A DNA stretch of 64,000 nucleotides from Ktedonobacter racemifer DSM 44963. Its GTDB lineage: Bacteria; Chloroflexota; Ktedonobacteria; Ktedonobacterales; Ktedonobacteraceae. The notes below the pieces were generated by a model. It was not told where the DNA came from, searched no databases, and saw only the letters and a list, made by a program, of their open reading frames with translations. Of this stretch, positions 51,538 through 60,287 are shown one piece after another. The stretch is from contig NZ_ADVG01000001.1 of NCBI RefSeq assembly GCF_000178855.1, positions 3,013,481 to 3,077,480 on the forward strand, read 5' to 3'. Both the position numbers and the translations under genes were made by a program. Position 1 is the stretch's first letter. Every line of letters begins with the position of its first letter.

Positions 51538-51846
51538 ATGCTTACATTTGCGACGTTTATCCTTGGAGCTACTCTCAATCCCGGCGGCATTATTGGCTGG
51601 ATTGTCGTGGGCCTGATCGCGGGCTTCCTCGCCAGCCTGGTCATGCGTGGTGGTGGTTATGGCATCCTTGGAGACCTGATTGTTGGTCTCGTCGGCGCTC
51701 TCATTGGTGGCTTCATTGCCAATCTGCTGATCCCAGGCGGAAACTTTGGCCTGATTGGCAGTCTGATTGTTGCCTTTATCGGCGCCTGCATTCTTATTGC
51801 CATTCTACACGCCGTTGGACGTGGCCGCGCACGTTCTACGCTTTAG
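51538..51846 (+). CDS. GlsB/YeaQ/YmgE-type membrane protein
   Basis: 102 residues from the ATG after AAGGAGGA (nine codons inside the longest frame). Three glycine-rich helices with the family pattern G-W-I-V-V-G-L-I-A-G-F-L-A-S, then LGDLIVGLVGALIGGFIANL, then a last helix. Transglycosylase-associated family; stress-related membrane proteins of uncertain activity. Own terminator; clear paralogue of the next gene. Confidence 0.9.
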   Translation: MLTFATFILGATLNPGGIIGWIVVGLIAGFLASLVMRGGGYGILGDLIVGLVGALIGGFIANLLIPGGNFGLIGSLIVAFIGACILIAILHAVGRGRARSTL

Positions 51847-51919
51847 TATGTAGCACATCACAGGCCTCTCATGTCCTGGGGAGATACGTAGAAATTTGTA
51901 ACCAGGACACCGCCTTTTC

Positions 51920-51963
51920 AAGAGAAGCGGCTATCGCCAGATTGGGCGATAGCCGCTTCTCTT
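51920..51963 (+). terminator. Intrinsic terminator after the GlsB-like gene
   Basis: Exact 19-bp arms, loop AGATTG, followed by TTTTTC. Canonical. Confidence 0.9.
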
Positions 51964-52087
51964 TTTCTTCTCCTCACCCATTCCTCACACTAACATATAA
52001 CTTTCATGATCGCAGCAACGTATATCATGGCAGAGTATTATCAATAGCAACCTGACAGTTCCACGCTGAGAGGAGCGTTCATCTTTT

Positions 52088-52381
52088 ATGATTACGATTC
52101 ATCCCGGCAATGTCTATGCCATTCTCCAGCCCGGTGATATTATCGCCTGGCTGCTCGTTGGTCTCATCTCGGGCTACATCGCCAGCATCCTGGTACGAGG
52201 ACGCGGCTTTGGCTGCCTTGGAGATATCGTGATTGGACTCATTGGTTCGTTTATCGGAGGAATGATCGCTAACTACCTAAACATCAACGGCAACTTCCAC
52301 TTCTGCGGCACCATTGTGATCTCGGTCATTGGCGCCGTCATTCTCCTTACCATTATCAAACTTCTCTTTGGTGACCGTTGA
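52088..52381 (+). CDS. GlsB/YeaQ/YmgE-type membrane protein (second copy)
   Basis: 97 residues, GAGAGGAG upstream. Same three-helix, glycine-zipper layout as the preceding gene (AWLLVGLISGYIASILVRG; IVIGLIGSFIGGMIANYL), clearly a tandem duplicate, diverged at the termini. The pair sits between two S8 protease genes on the opposite strand. A link to envelope stress is possible. Confidence 0.9.
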   Translation: MITIHPGNVYAILQPGDIIAWLLVGLISGYIASILVRGRGFGCLGDIVIGLIGSFIGGMIANYLNINGNFHFCGTIVISVIGAVILLTIIKLLFGDR

Positions 52382-52390
52382 CCAGAGAGC

Positions 52391-52464
52391 ATCTTGATGT
52401 CTGCATACAAAAGAAGGAGCCAGGTTTTTACCTGGCTCCTTCTTTTGTATGCAGACATCAAGAT
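52391..52464. terminator. 34-bp perfect hairpin between convergent genes
   Basis: Exact 34-bp arms, loop TTTTTA. Lies between stops at 52381 and 52471 and can serve both. Confidence 0.82.
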
Positions 52465-52470
52465 ACACGT

Positions 52471-54375
52471 TTAGTCATGCGTCACAGCCTCGACAGGAAT
52501 GGGTTCTGAGGGTGATACTTGACCAGGATGGACCTGCTCCGCGCGCAGGAGGCTTACTCCCAACTCAGGCTGCACGCTAAGCGAGCTTCCCAGCGTCTCC
52601 TGCTGCCCATCGGGAGTCGTCAGCGCCCACATGACTTCAGCGGCGACATGGCGCGCCGGGAGGTTCATAGGCTGGATATGCTCAAGTACACGCGCCGCAA
52701 TCGCGCTCACAATCGGCGTGGCGAAGGAGGTACCGGACCAGTAGGCCCAACCATTGCTATTAGGAGCGGGATACTGTGGCGCGGGCGGATTCTTGCCCTC
52801 GAAGGCGGGGTAGTTCTGTGAGCTATAGAGACCAATCAGCGCGTCCACCTCGTCGCGTTCAATCTCCTTGCGCGTGGGAATACCGCCGCCATAGGTCGCG
52901 ATACCGTTACGCTGCGCTGGCAGCTTGGGGTAGTTGCTATAGCGCGCCGCCTCGCCATCACAATCTACCGCGCCAACGGCAAGGACCTCAGGGAAGGCCG
53001 CCGGGTAACGTGGGCCAATACGTCCCGCCAGCTCTGGCGTGTTTGAATCATTGCCAGCCGCGCCCACGATTACCGCGCCACACTCGCTCAGGCGCTGGAT
53101 AGCTCGCTGCAACGGCGCACGCAGGGTCGCCAGGTCATAGGCCATGCTCAGGCTATTCTGACCATATGCATTGCCGGAAGAGGCATGCCAGTAGGTAAAG
53201 AGGTTTTCATCCGAGGGCGTCATGACCAGGCTCAGGTTGATCACCACAGGCTTATTGAAGAGGTCTCCCTGCTGGCCCGTCCGTGGATCGATGCGCGACA
53301 TACGCCCATGGATCCACTCCAGCGTGTTAATCAGGGTATAGCAATCGCCCGCGCCAAAGTCGTTTAGCACACGTATATACTCGATATCAGCCTCAGGGGC
53401 GAGCTCACGCACAATCCCGGTCACAAAGAGGCCATGATCAGGCATACCAAAGGCGTACTGCTTCCCGTTGAGATCCCGGCCCACCACCATCTGGTTCTCG
53501 GCATTCTCTTGTAGGAGGGAGCAAAGCGGCTGATAAGAGAACTTAATGAAGGGAGACTGCTCGCGGTTCATCTGCTCAGCTACCATCTGTAAGAGTTTAT
53601 TGTTAGCGCTGGCACGCTGAGCCGCCTCAGTGATGACGTTCGTTGTCGCATCGGGATTTGAGGGAAGTTCAGGCATGGTGTCAAGCACAAAGACTGTCAC
53701 CCCTTTCCCGTTCTTCGCGGCAATGGGCGAGTCTTTCAGATCTGGCAAGGTAATATCCCAGGCACCAGGATGCTGTCCATCGCTATCACTTGCCGGGAGC
53801 GGCAAGGGAGGCAAGGCCGGTCCACTATGAATAATGCAGCCTCCTATAGGTGCAGCGCCGCCCACCCAGTTTGGCGCGGCTGCCACCAGAGGCAGGTCGA
53901 GATCCTGGCGAAGCTCCTCCAGGTTATGATTGATAAGATTGACAACCTGGCGAGCGTAGGATTGATCATACCCAGCTGCCAACATATCCTGCATGGGATA
54001 CTCAGCTTTGATATCATCCACCGTAAAAAAGCCGACAACAGTCACACCGCTGCCATCGGGTGTCTTGAAGCGACAGTGACAGCTAGAATGCGACAGCCAT
54101 TCATTTAAAGCAAGGGTCGTAGGCTGGTTTTGCTGAGCCTCGGACGCCTCCTGCCCATTGTCAGGCGTTACATCTGAGAGATAAGGAGAGAGTTGAAAGC
54201 CACGCCTCTGGAGAAAAAGGTTGAGATCCTCGATACTTAGAGAGCCGGATGCACTCTTGTCGCCTAGCTGGCGCCCATCCTCAACGTGAAAGGTCAGAGT
54301 CACATGCTTCTCTACCCAAAGCATTTTGGCGGCGCTCCACCAGGGGTCGCGCATATTCATCGATGATGTTGACAC
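52471..54375 (-). CDS. S8 (subtilisin-like) serine protease, no signal peptide
   Basis: 634 residues from a GTG after GGAGGT. Triad complete: Asp in VTVFVLDT near 228, His in MPDHGLFVTGIV near 312, Ser in SGTSFATP near 549, Asn in GAAGNDS. The N-terminal 200 residues are shared in part with the other S8 protein (EELRQDLDLPLVAAAPNW) and include strand pattern HVTLTFHVED. No Sec, Tat or membrane segment is seen, so it is predicted cytosolic. It begins 91 bases after the TPR-CHAT gene on the same strand, so it may be a downstream effector of that protease. Confidence 0.88.
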   Translation of the reverse strand: MSTSSMNMRDPWWSAAKMLWVEKHVTLTFHVEDGRQLGDKSASGSLSIEDLNLFLQRRGFQLSPYLSDVTPDNGQEASEAQQNQPTTLALNEWLSHSSCHCRFKTPDGSGVTVVGFFTVDDIKAEYPMQDMLAAGYDQSYARQVVNLINHNLEELRQDLDLPLVAAAPNWVGGAAPIGGCIIHSGPALPPLPLPASDSDGQHPGAWDITLPDLKDSPIAAKNGKGVTVFVLDTMPELPSNPDATTNVITEAAQRASANNKLLQMVAEQMNREQSPFIKFSYQPLCSLLQENAENQMVVGRDLNGKQYAFGMPDHGLFVTGIVRELAPEADIEYIRVLNDFGAGDCYTLINTLEWIHGRMSRIDPRTGQQGDLFNKPVVINLSLVMTPSDENLFTYWHASSGNAYGQNSLSMAYDLATLRAPLQRAIQRLSECGAVIVGAAGNDSNTPELAGRIGPRYPAAFPEVLAVGAVDCDGEAARYSNYPKLPAQRNGIATYGGGIPTRKEIERDEVDALIGLYSSQNYPAFEGKNPPAPQYPAPNSNGWAYWSGTSFATPIVSAIAARVLEHIQPMNLPARHVAAEVMWALTTPDGQQETLGSSLSVQPELGVSLLRAEQVHPGQVSPSEPIPVEAVTHD

Positions 54376-54465
54376 AGACTACCTCCATGGGATGATGGTC
54401 TACAAATACCACATCATACATATTTCTATCTATTAGAAAGACGCCATAACTACCCCTTTTTAGGC

Positions 54466-57400
54466 TCAAGTATTTATTTTCTCGCGCAACATCTTGATTA
54501 CTTGCTGGCTGAAAGGCTGCATATCCCCAACCAGGCGAAAGGCCGCCCAGAAGTAGGGATGGCTATAGCGCGCTTCCGCGTGTCTGAGCATGGCTTGTTG
54601 CGCTAAGCGTAGCGCCTCTACCTTGCTCTCTCCCTGAAGCAGATGTTGATAGAACGTCTGCATCAAGAAGCTGGTAGAAGCATCTTCAACCGACCAGATG
54701 CTCATCACAAGCGAGCGTGCGCCCGCCGCTAAGAAGGCTCTCCCCAATCCCAGTTGTTCGTCCCCACCACCGCTCAGGGCCAGGCCGGTCTCACACCCGC
54801 TCAGGGTCACCAATTCACAGCCTTGCAGATTCAGTGAGAAGGCATCGATAGCGTTGAGGTAGCCATCCGCCAGCACAACCGAAGAGAAGTTTGGCGCATC
54901 CAGGCGACTATGACCATGCGTCGCCAGGTGAATGAGCGAACAACCCTGCGCTCTGGCTTGCAGATGTGCAATGGTGGCCTCCTCTTCCAGGTAGCATTGC
55001 CCATGGAGCAGTTCAGCAATCGAGGCCGCCTCCTCTAAGGCCGAGGGAAGCTTACTATGTCCAGAACACCCCATCACCAGGGCCGTCGCGAGTTCATCCT
55101 CATTCAAGTGCCACATCTTCTGCAGGTCCAACAATAAATTACTCGCAGGCAAATAATTGATTTGAAAATCCTCGATCAAGTAACGCGAACCATCGTAGAG
55201 GGCATGGAAAGGAAGCTGATGTAGAATGCCATAGGGAACAATCGTCAACAGCCTGGTTGTATCTGCAAGATGGTCCGCCACGGGAGCAATAAGCAGGCGG
55301 TAAAGTTTCTTCAGCAAACCACGAATGACCTGCTGCGGAAGATGCAAGGCATCAGGCCAGCCTCCTGGCTGTAAATGCGCGTGCAGGAGCAGCAAATATT
55401 GTTCTAATTGCGGGAGGACACCTGGCTGCTTACAAACAAAAAAAACCTGGGCAGTTACAACAAAAATGACCAGCGTATCCTTAGAGAGATAATATGTCAG
55501 CAGCGTCTGCCCTGGCTGTAAAGCCTGGCGTAACTGTTGCACATCTACTCCAGACATGGACGAACGTACGCGTTTGCGCCGCCGCCTGGTTATGGATGGA
55601 ACCAGAGCGCCATCGGAGCGCAACAAATGCAACCATTCAAAGAGCTCGGCAATCTTTGTCTCACACTGCTTGATGGTGGCTTCAATCTCCTCACGATTGA
55701 TCGCAGCCACCAGGTCTTCATCCCGCGTCGCCAGCAAGGCACTGTATTCGTGGTACTTTTTCTGCCAGAGCGAGAGCTCGTACTCACGCTGCAAAAGCGA
55801 AGCACCTTTCGCTCTCCTCACATCGTCGATCTCCCTGGTATCCTCATCAATAACCCCGGTTTCTTCAAGCCCCAACTTATCCTGTGATGCTCGTATATAC
55901 TGGCGTAAGGCGATTGAACGTGCACGCTCCAGGTAATGCAAAGCCAGTTCAGCATGGTCATTTTGGAGTTGCAGGGCAATCATATCCTCATACACTTCCC
56001 AGGCAGTTCGCAGGAAAGTAGGTGAGAGATCATATACCAGGTCACTCAGAAGGTGCTCAATTCGCCCTATCGCGCTCAGAAAGAACCTATTAGCGCGTTG
56101 TCGATCATTTTGAAGAAGCGCCATCCGCCCAAGGAGATGTTGGCCTCGATACACACCATCCTGTAAATTGGAGTGTTTGGCATTTTTGACGAGTTGGCGG
56201 CAGAGTTCCTGCGTTTGTGCCAGATTAACCTGGTAACGTTCTGCCTGTCCTGTTTGTGCCAAACCAATCGCAGCCTCGACCATGACAAGTTGCGCTTGCA
56301 TCAGGAGCGCAATCAGCCCCTGGGCATTATAGTATTTGCTGATGTAGGCGGCCTGTTCATAAGCCTTGCCATAGGCTTGCTGTCTATTATAAATTTCCGC
56401 ACGACGCAATTGTGTCATTGCGGTAAGATAATTATAACCATGTGAAATATTCTCAGATTCGACAAGAGGCTCCAGAGCATCGTGCAAGTGCCCTGAAGCA
56501 ATCAGAGTATTGGCATATCCATGCAAACTCTCAATCCGGTCGGCTAGGATTTCTAACTTTTCTGTTAGCTCGACTGCTTGCGATCCTATCTGGCAAGCAT
56601 CACTCATCCGGTTCAACTTCAAAAAGCACATCGCCATTTGCAGAAGCATACGCGCCAAAATCTGGGGGTTCTCGACTTTGTGTTGCAGATATATACTACG
56701 AGCATCATAAAAATGCCTCAATGCTGAACCATAGTATCCTTGCACAAAAGCGTTCTCGGCGATATTCATCTCGCTTAAGACAACGGAAGTAACGTCTCCA
56801 AGAGTTTGAAAGCTCTGCTGCGACTTATTCAGTAGGCTGGATGACTCCTCAAATGCACCAATCAAGGCGAGATTCGTAGCTTTGTTGTGTTCTGCAATAG
56901 CAATCGAACGTCGAATATGGCTCTCATCAAAACTCTTCAGGAGTGGATATGTAGCTAATACACGATCATAAAGCTCCAGGGCTTGCTGATAACGGCCAGC
57001 ATATTTACAAATAATAGCTGTATTAATATCAATCGCGCAGGCCCAGTAATATTCATCTAAGCGCATAAAGGTCTCACGCGCTTGCGCGGCAACTTTCAAG
57101 GCCTGTTCAATATCGTCTGACTCGGCACACGAGATAATCCAGACAATACGACTACGCGCCCAGTTCAGCTCGTCTCCTAAAGCTTGAAATACGTCCCCGC
57201 CCTCGTCCAGGTATTTTAGCGCGGCCTGATGGTATCCCTGATGTGCTAGTAAGTTGCCACGGGCAGTCATTCCCAGGGCATATGAGGTTCTATGGCCAGT
57301 ATGCTGACCATAAAATATCAGGAGATCGGCAAGCTTGAGGGCGAGCGACGGCTGAGCATGGTCAAGCTTGAGCGATGCTTCGCGCAGGCGAGGACCAAAG

Positions 57401-57504
57401 ATAGCAGGCTCTCCCAGTTCAGCGCTGTGTTCCTGGAGAAAACGCTTCCCTGCGTCGAGATCTAAGGCTTGCAAGCGCTGTATAAATGGCTCCAGGTCCA
57501 TCAT
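54466..57504 (-). CDS. TPR-CHAT caspase-like protease
   Basis: 1012 residues. About residues 1-560 are TPR-type helical repeats (A-x-x-Y-L-D-E-G-G-D-V-F-Q-A-L-G, A-L-E-L-Y-D-R-V-L-A); a coiled stretch follows near 570-640. The CHAT domain occupies about 660-1000, with the catalytic His in HLATHGHS near 862 and Cys in TLSGCETG near 903, both intact. The context LVMSIWSVEDASTSFLMQTFY is typical. CHAT proteases are activated through their TPR partner or sensor and cut specific proteins. The start codon lies within about 20 bases of the IscB element end, with no good ribosome binding site, so insertion may have separated it from its original leader. Confidence 0.92.
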   Translation of the reverse strand: MMDLEPFIQRLQALDLDAGKRFLQEHSAELGEPAIFGPRLREASLKLDHAQPSLALKLADLLIFYGQHTGHRTSYALGMTARGNLLAHQGYHQAALKYLDEGGDVFQALGDELNWARSRIVWIISCAESDDIEQALKVAAQARETFMRLDEYYWACAIDINTAIICKYAGRYQQALELYDRVLATYPLLKSFDESHIRRSIAIAEHNKATNLALIGAFEESSSLLNKSQQSFQTLGDVTSVVLSEMNIAENAFVQGYYGSALRHFYDARSIYLQHKVENPQILARMLLQMAMCFLKLNRMSDACQIGSQAVELTEKLEILADRIESLHGYANTLIASGHLHDALEPLVESENISHGYNYLTAMTQLRRAEIYNRQQAYGKAYEQAAYISKYYNAQGLIALLMQAQLVMVEAAIGLAQTGQAERYQVNLAQTQELCRQLVKNAKHSNLQDGVYRGQHLLGRMALLQNDRQRANRFFLSAIGRIEHLLSDLVYDLSPTFLRTAWEVYEDMIALQLQNDHAELALHYLERARSIALRQYIRASQDKLGLEETGVIDEDTREIDDVRRAKGASLLQREYELSLWQKKYHEYSALLATRDEDLVAAINREEIEATIKQCETKIAELFEWLHLLRSDGALVPSITRRRRKRVRSSMSGVDVQQLRQALQPGQTLLTYYLSKDTLVIFVVTAQVFFVCKQPGVLPQLEQYLLLLHAHLQPGGWPDALHLPQQVIRGLLKKLYRLLIAPVADHLADTTRLLTIVPYGILHQLPFHALYDGSRYLIEDFQINYLPASNLLLDLQKMWHLNEDELATALVMGCSGHSKLPSALEEAASIAELLHGQCYLEEEATIAHLQARAQGCSLIHLATHGHSRLDAPNFSSVVLADGYLNAIDAFSLNLQGCELVTLSGCETGLALSGGGDEQLGLGRAFLAAGARSLVMSIWSVEDASTSFLMQTFYQHLLQGESKVEALRLAQQAMLRHAEARYSHPYFWAAFRLVGDMQPFSQQVIKMLREKINT

Positions 57505-57533
57505 AAAATCGCGCCATGCGGGGACCCCTGGCT

Positions 57534-58823
57534 TTAGACATGGGGAGGAGCATGGCGCACTCCTTTCTGAATATACTCATAACCGTCAGATCGATGCACA
57601 CACCGCAAATACTTGGGGTGAATATCGACCTTCCCAAGTCGAAAACTAGGCCGATGGCGAATGGCGATTCGTCCTTCAAATGTTCCTTTGGGCGTTATGG
57701 CTTTGACCATATCACCCGTTTGATACCCCAAAAAGGTTTTTTTGCGTGCTTTGTGCTGCTTGGGGAAGCCAAACTCATCAGGTACGCACATACGCCTGCG
57801 CCCATGCCCTGTGGCTGCGATGCGCAAGGGCACAATTCCTTTGTGCGATAGCGTAACAGGCGTATTCATGCCCACGCACGACGCATCGAGCCAGTGGTTT
57901 TTGGGCAATCCTCGCATGGTGCGATTGTACTTGGTCAAGCCACCGCTGCCACACTCCACAGGTAACCCCACGGCTTTGAGCCGTTCGAATAACGCAAAAC
58001 GCGTGGCATTCACCGCTGCGGCATCCTTGAGTGGCTTCTTCACATGGGCCAGAATACGCGTGAGCACATCAGGCTTCTTGGTGAGAAACACCGCAATATC
58101 CTGGGTGCCTTTTGCGGTATTGCATGGCTCACAGGCCAGCGTAAGATTGCTTATCCGATTGGTGCCACCATGAGCACGTGGATGGATATGCTCGACTTGA
58201 AGCGGAACATTTTGTTTGCCACAATAGGCACATCTGCGTTCCCACTTTTCCAGCAAAAATTCTCTGATCTCATATCCTTGCAATGTTCCTTGCTGATATT
58301 CAATCCCTGTTATGTCTGGATTCTCTATCAATTGCAGATCAAACTTGACCAATTCTTGGCTGATGGCCGCAATGGGAGCATAGCGACACAAACGAGCTAC
58401 CCACATCTGGATGTTGGCAAGCCGACTTTCTAATGATGGTGGCAACCATCCTTTCTTACGCCGCCTATTCAGGTATCGCGGTTTGCGATACCGTGTTTTA
58501 CGGTTACGTCGGTTGCGGCGAACCGCACGACGATCATCCAGGCTTCCCTTGATTTTGTGCCCACGATGCTCAAGTTCAGCCGCGAAAACAATCTTACCGT
58601 TGCCCTCATTCACCAGGGCGATCCCCGTGGTTTTACTTCCAGGATCAAGCTTGAGGCGCAAGGGTTGCACCTCTGGCTGTTCAACTACCCGTTTGAGCAC
58701 AATAGTAAAAGGGTATCTGCGAAACACAGCAGCTTTCCCTTGCGTGAGTAAAAGCCTTGCCCGTGCTGGATGGACTGGATTTAATGGTTTGTAGTCACTA
58801 TCAATCACAAACACGTTGCTCAA
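57534..58823 (-). CDS. iscB: IscB RNA-guided HNH/RuvC endonuclease
   Basis: 429 residues from a TTG (AGAGG upstream). N-terminal PLMP-type start (VIDSDYKPLNPVHPARARLL); RuvC-I Asp60 in LKLDPGS; arginine-rich bridge helix (about 98-125); RuvC-II Glu157 in SQELVKF; HNH with C198-x-x-C201, EHIHPRAHGG around His212, and C231-x-x-C234; RuvC-III His310 and Asp313 in HWLDAS. All catalytic positions are intact. A C-terminal domain of about 110 residues follows, as in IscB proteins. IscB is the ancestor-like relative of Cas9 and uses an omega RNA encoded upstream. Likely active in principle. Confidence 0.93.
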   Translation of the reverse strand: MSNVFVIDSDYKPLNPVHPARARLLLTQGKAAVFRRYPFTIVLKRVVEQPEVQPLRLKLDPGSKTTGIALVNEGNGKIVFAAELEHRGHKIKGSLDDRRAVRRNRRNRKTRYRKPRYLNRRRKKGWLPPSLESRLANIQMWVARLCRYAPIAAISQELVKFDLQLIENPDITGIEYQQGTLQGYEIREFLLEKWERRCAYCGKQNVPLQVEHIHPRAHGGTNRISNLTLACEPCNTAKGTQDIAVFLTKKPDVLTRILAHVKKPLKDAAAVNATRFALFERLKAVGLPVECGSGGLTKYNRTMRGLPKNHWLDASCVGMNTPVTLSHKGIVPLRIAATGHGRRRMCVPDEFGFPKQHKARKKTFLGYQTGDMVKAITPKGTFEGRIAIRHRPSFRLGKVDIHPKYLRCVHRSDGYEYIQKGVRHAPPHV

Positions 58824-59061
58824 GTTGAGCCTCTACTTTCGTAGGTAATGGTTGCCTCGACAATGATAGAGGGCGGTACTTTTCCCTGAGCACTGCATAA
58901 CACCCCGTTTTGCTGTTTAACTCAGAGATTCTAGAGCTACAGGCTGGCACGCACCCGTAGGTAGGAACTTGAACGCTTCACCTCTATCGTAGCCCAATAG
59001 CCGTCTGCCGAAACAGAAAGCTCATGGCGAAGTCTGGACAGGTCCGGGCTTGCGTTCACAA
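58824..59061 (-). ncRNA. Candidate IscB omega RNA
   Basis: About 240 non-coding bases directly upstream of iscB, the known place and approximate size of IscB omega RNAs. On the transcribed strand it starts with the left-end hairpin region and GGGCTTGTGAACGCAAGCCC, then further dyads up to the TTG start. In characterised IscBs the guide is at the 5' end, so here it would come from the flank beyond about 59083. Structure and 5' end are inferred. Confidence 0.6.
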
Positions 59062-59117
59062 GCCCCTGCCTTTAGGCATGGGGTACCTGACGGATTCTTG
59101 TACCATGTGCGACCCCA

Positions 59118-59933
59118 TTAGCTGCGTTCGATCTTCAATCCCTCGATGACGACTTCATTCTCCGGTAACTGCACGACCAGCGTATAGCTTCCTACAGGCA
59201 CAGGTTTAAAGACAATATTGCCCAGATCATCGATTTTTGTGGATATAAGCGGAGGCTCTTTTTCCCAGCTAGTGCTAAGCATAATTTCCGGTTGTATGTC
59301 GCCAGGCTCTTGCAAGTGATTGAGGATAGGATAGAGGTGTGCATCGACTCCTTCGAATGCTTCTATGCTCTCATCGGGATCGGCGCAGGAGAAAAGCCCG
59401 AGCATCATTAGATCGCCATTGCTGGCTCGTGAGAGGTGAAGCGAGATATTGAGTGTGCCTGCCCGATACTGGCGTGGCCAGGGCGTCTCAGCGACCTCTC
59501 CACGTGTCACCAATTGGGGCTGCCAGGGCACAAGCGTGGCGACTATGCGCTCCGCCGCCCGGCGCAATACACCAAGAGGCTGCCTACTCTCAGCGGGAAA
59601 GGCCTCGAAGGACTGCAACACCCGGCGAATCTCGTGTACGTCTTGTGCACACAAAGGGCAAAATGCAAGGTGCTCAGTTACATTCATGACTTCGTCAGGG
59701 GAGAGATAATGAGCACAAAAGAGATTTAAGGTCGTAGCATCGGGACACTGACTACGGTACAGAGAATTAAGAAGAAAATTGTTTGTCTGTCTATAGCGCT
59801 CCAACCGCTCTCGACACTGCGCGCATCCGGCGAGATGACATGCCGCCTCTGTCGAGAGAGGGACATCATCTAACGCCAGGCTGAGCAATGCATCATCTTC
59901 TGGAGCCATAATATGCGAACAATTTTTCATCAT
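59118..59933 (-). CDS. Soluble zinc-finger anti-sigma-like protein
   Basis: 271 residues. Two zinc-binding anti-sigma (ZAS) style motifs, H-L-A-G-C-A-Q-C near 30 and H-L-A-F-C-P-L-C near 88, each HxxxCxxC. A helical middle follows, then a C-terminal beta-sandwich of about 110 residues (G-N-I-V-F-K-P-V-P-V-G-S-Y-T-L-V-V-Q-L). No transmembrane helix, so unlike most ZAS anti-sigmas it should be cytosolic. The ECF sigma gene lies upstream on the same strand, separated only by the IS607 element, and the TPR-CHAT gene lies downstream beyond the IscB element. It may hold the sigma factor until cleaved or modified. Confidence 0.75.
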   Translation of the reverse strand: MMKNCSHIMAPEDDALLSLALDDVPLSTEAACHLAGCAQCRERLERYRQTNNFLLNSLYRSQCPDATTLNLFCAHYLSPDEVMNVTEHLAFCPLCAQDVHEIRRVLQSFEAFPAESRQPLGVLRRAAERIVATLVPWQPQLVTRGEVAETPWPRQYRAGTLNISLHLSRASNGDLMMLGLFSCADPDESIEAFEGVDAHLYPILNHLQEPGDIQPEIMLSTSWEKEPPLISTKIDDLGNIVFKPVPVGSYTLVVQLPENEVVIEGLKIERS

Positions 59934-60151
59934 TAAGATAGTACTTCCTCCTTATCATCCCTGACATAGAAGCAAGCACGTCTCCTTTCTTGCTATGTAT
60001 GGTGATACATACATGTGGGAATGGCAAAAACCCACATCTATTTTATTTTTCTGCTTGTCTTCTCAAACTGTTATCGCTTTGTAAACGTTCCATATGCCAT
60101 TTTTCGCGCCTTCTTTTTCCAATCACCTTCCTCTGAGGATAACTAATGCTA
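59934..60151. other. Gap between anti-sigma gene and IS607 right end
   Basis: 218 AT-rich bases on the 5' side of the anti-sigma gene, with a TGTGGG...CCCACA dyad near 60014-60037. The first 16 or so bases next to the IS right end (60136-60151) would supply the guide of TnpB copy 2. Confidence 0.4.
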
Positions 60152-60287
60152 TATAGTTGATCAAAGCATAACCATCTATTGCAATGATTATCCTTCTCAC
60201 TTTAACCTACGCCTGTTTACCAAACAGCGGACTAGGCGGGAGGATGCACTACGAGCATCCTATGCACCTCTCTCTACTGAGAGATGC
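60152..60287 (-). ncRNA. Candidate omega RNA scaffold of TnpB copy 2
   Basis: Same conserved tail and hairpins as at 1276-1411. The guide would be the complement of 60151 downward (TAGCATTAGTTATCC...), different from copy 1's guide because the flank differs. Confidence 0.6.

Larger units (their letters stand above)
57505..59082 (-). mobile_element. Solo IscB element of the IS200/IS605 type
   Basis: No tnpA. Two near-identical end hairpins in the same orientation bound it: CCCCTGCCTTTAGGCATGGGG-type at 59062-59082 (left) and a two-mismatch version at 57525-57545 (right, overlapping the iscB stop). A GCGCCATGC...GCATGGCGC dyad at 57511-57558 surrounds the right hairpin. Exact cleavage points are not determinable, so the limits are approximate. 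Inserted between an anti-sigma-like gene and the TPR-CHAT gene. Confidence 0.75.
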
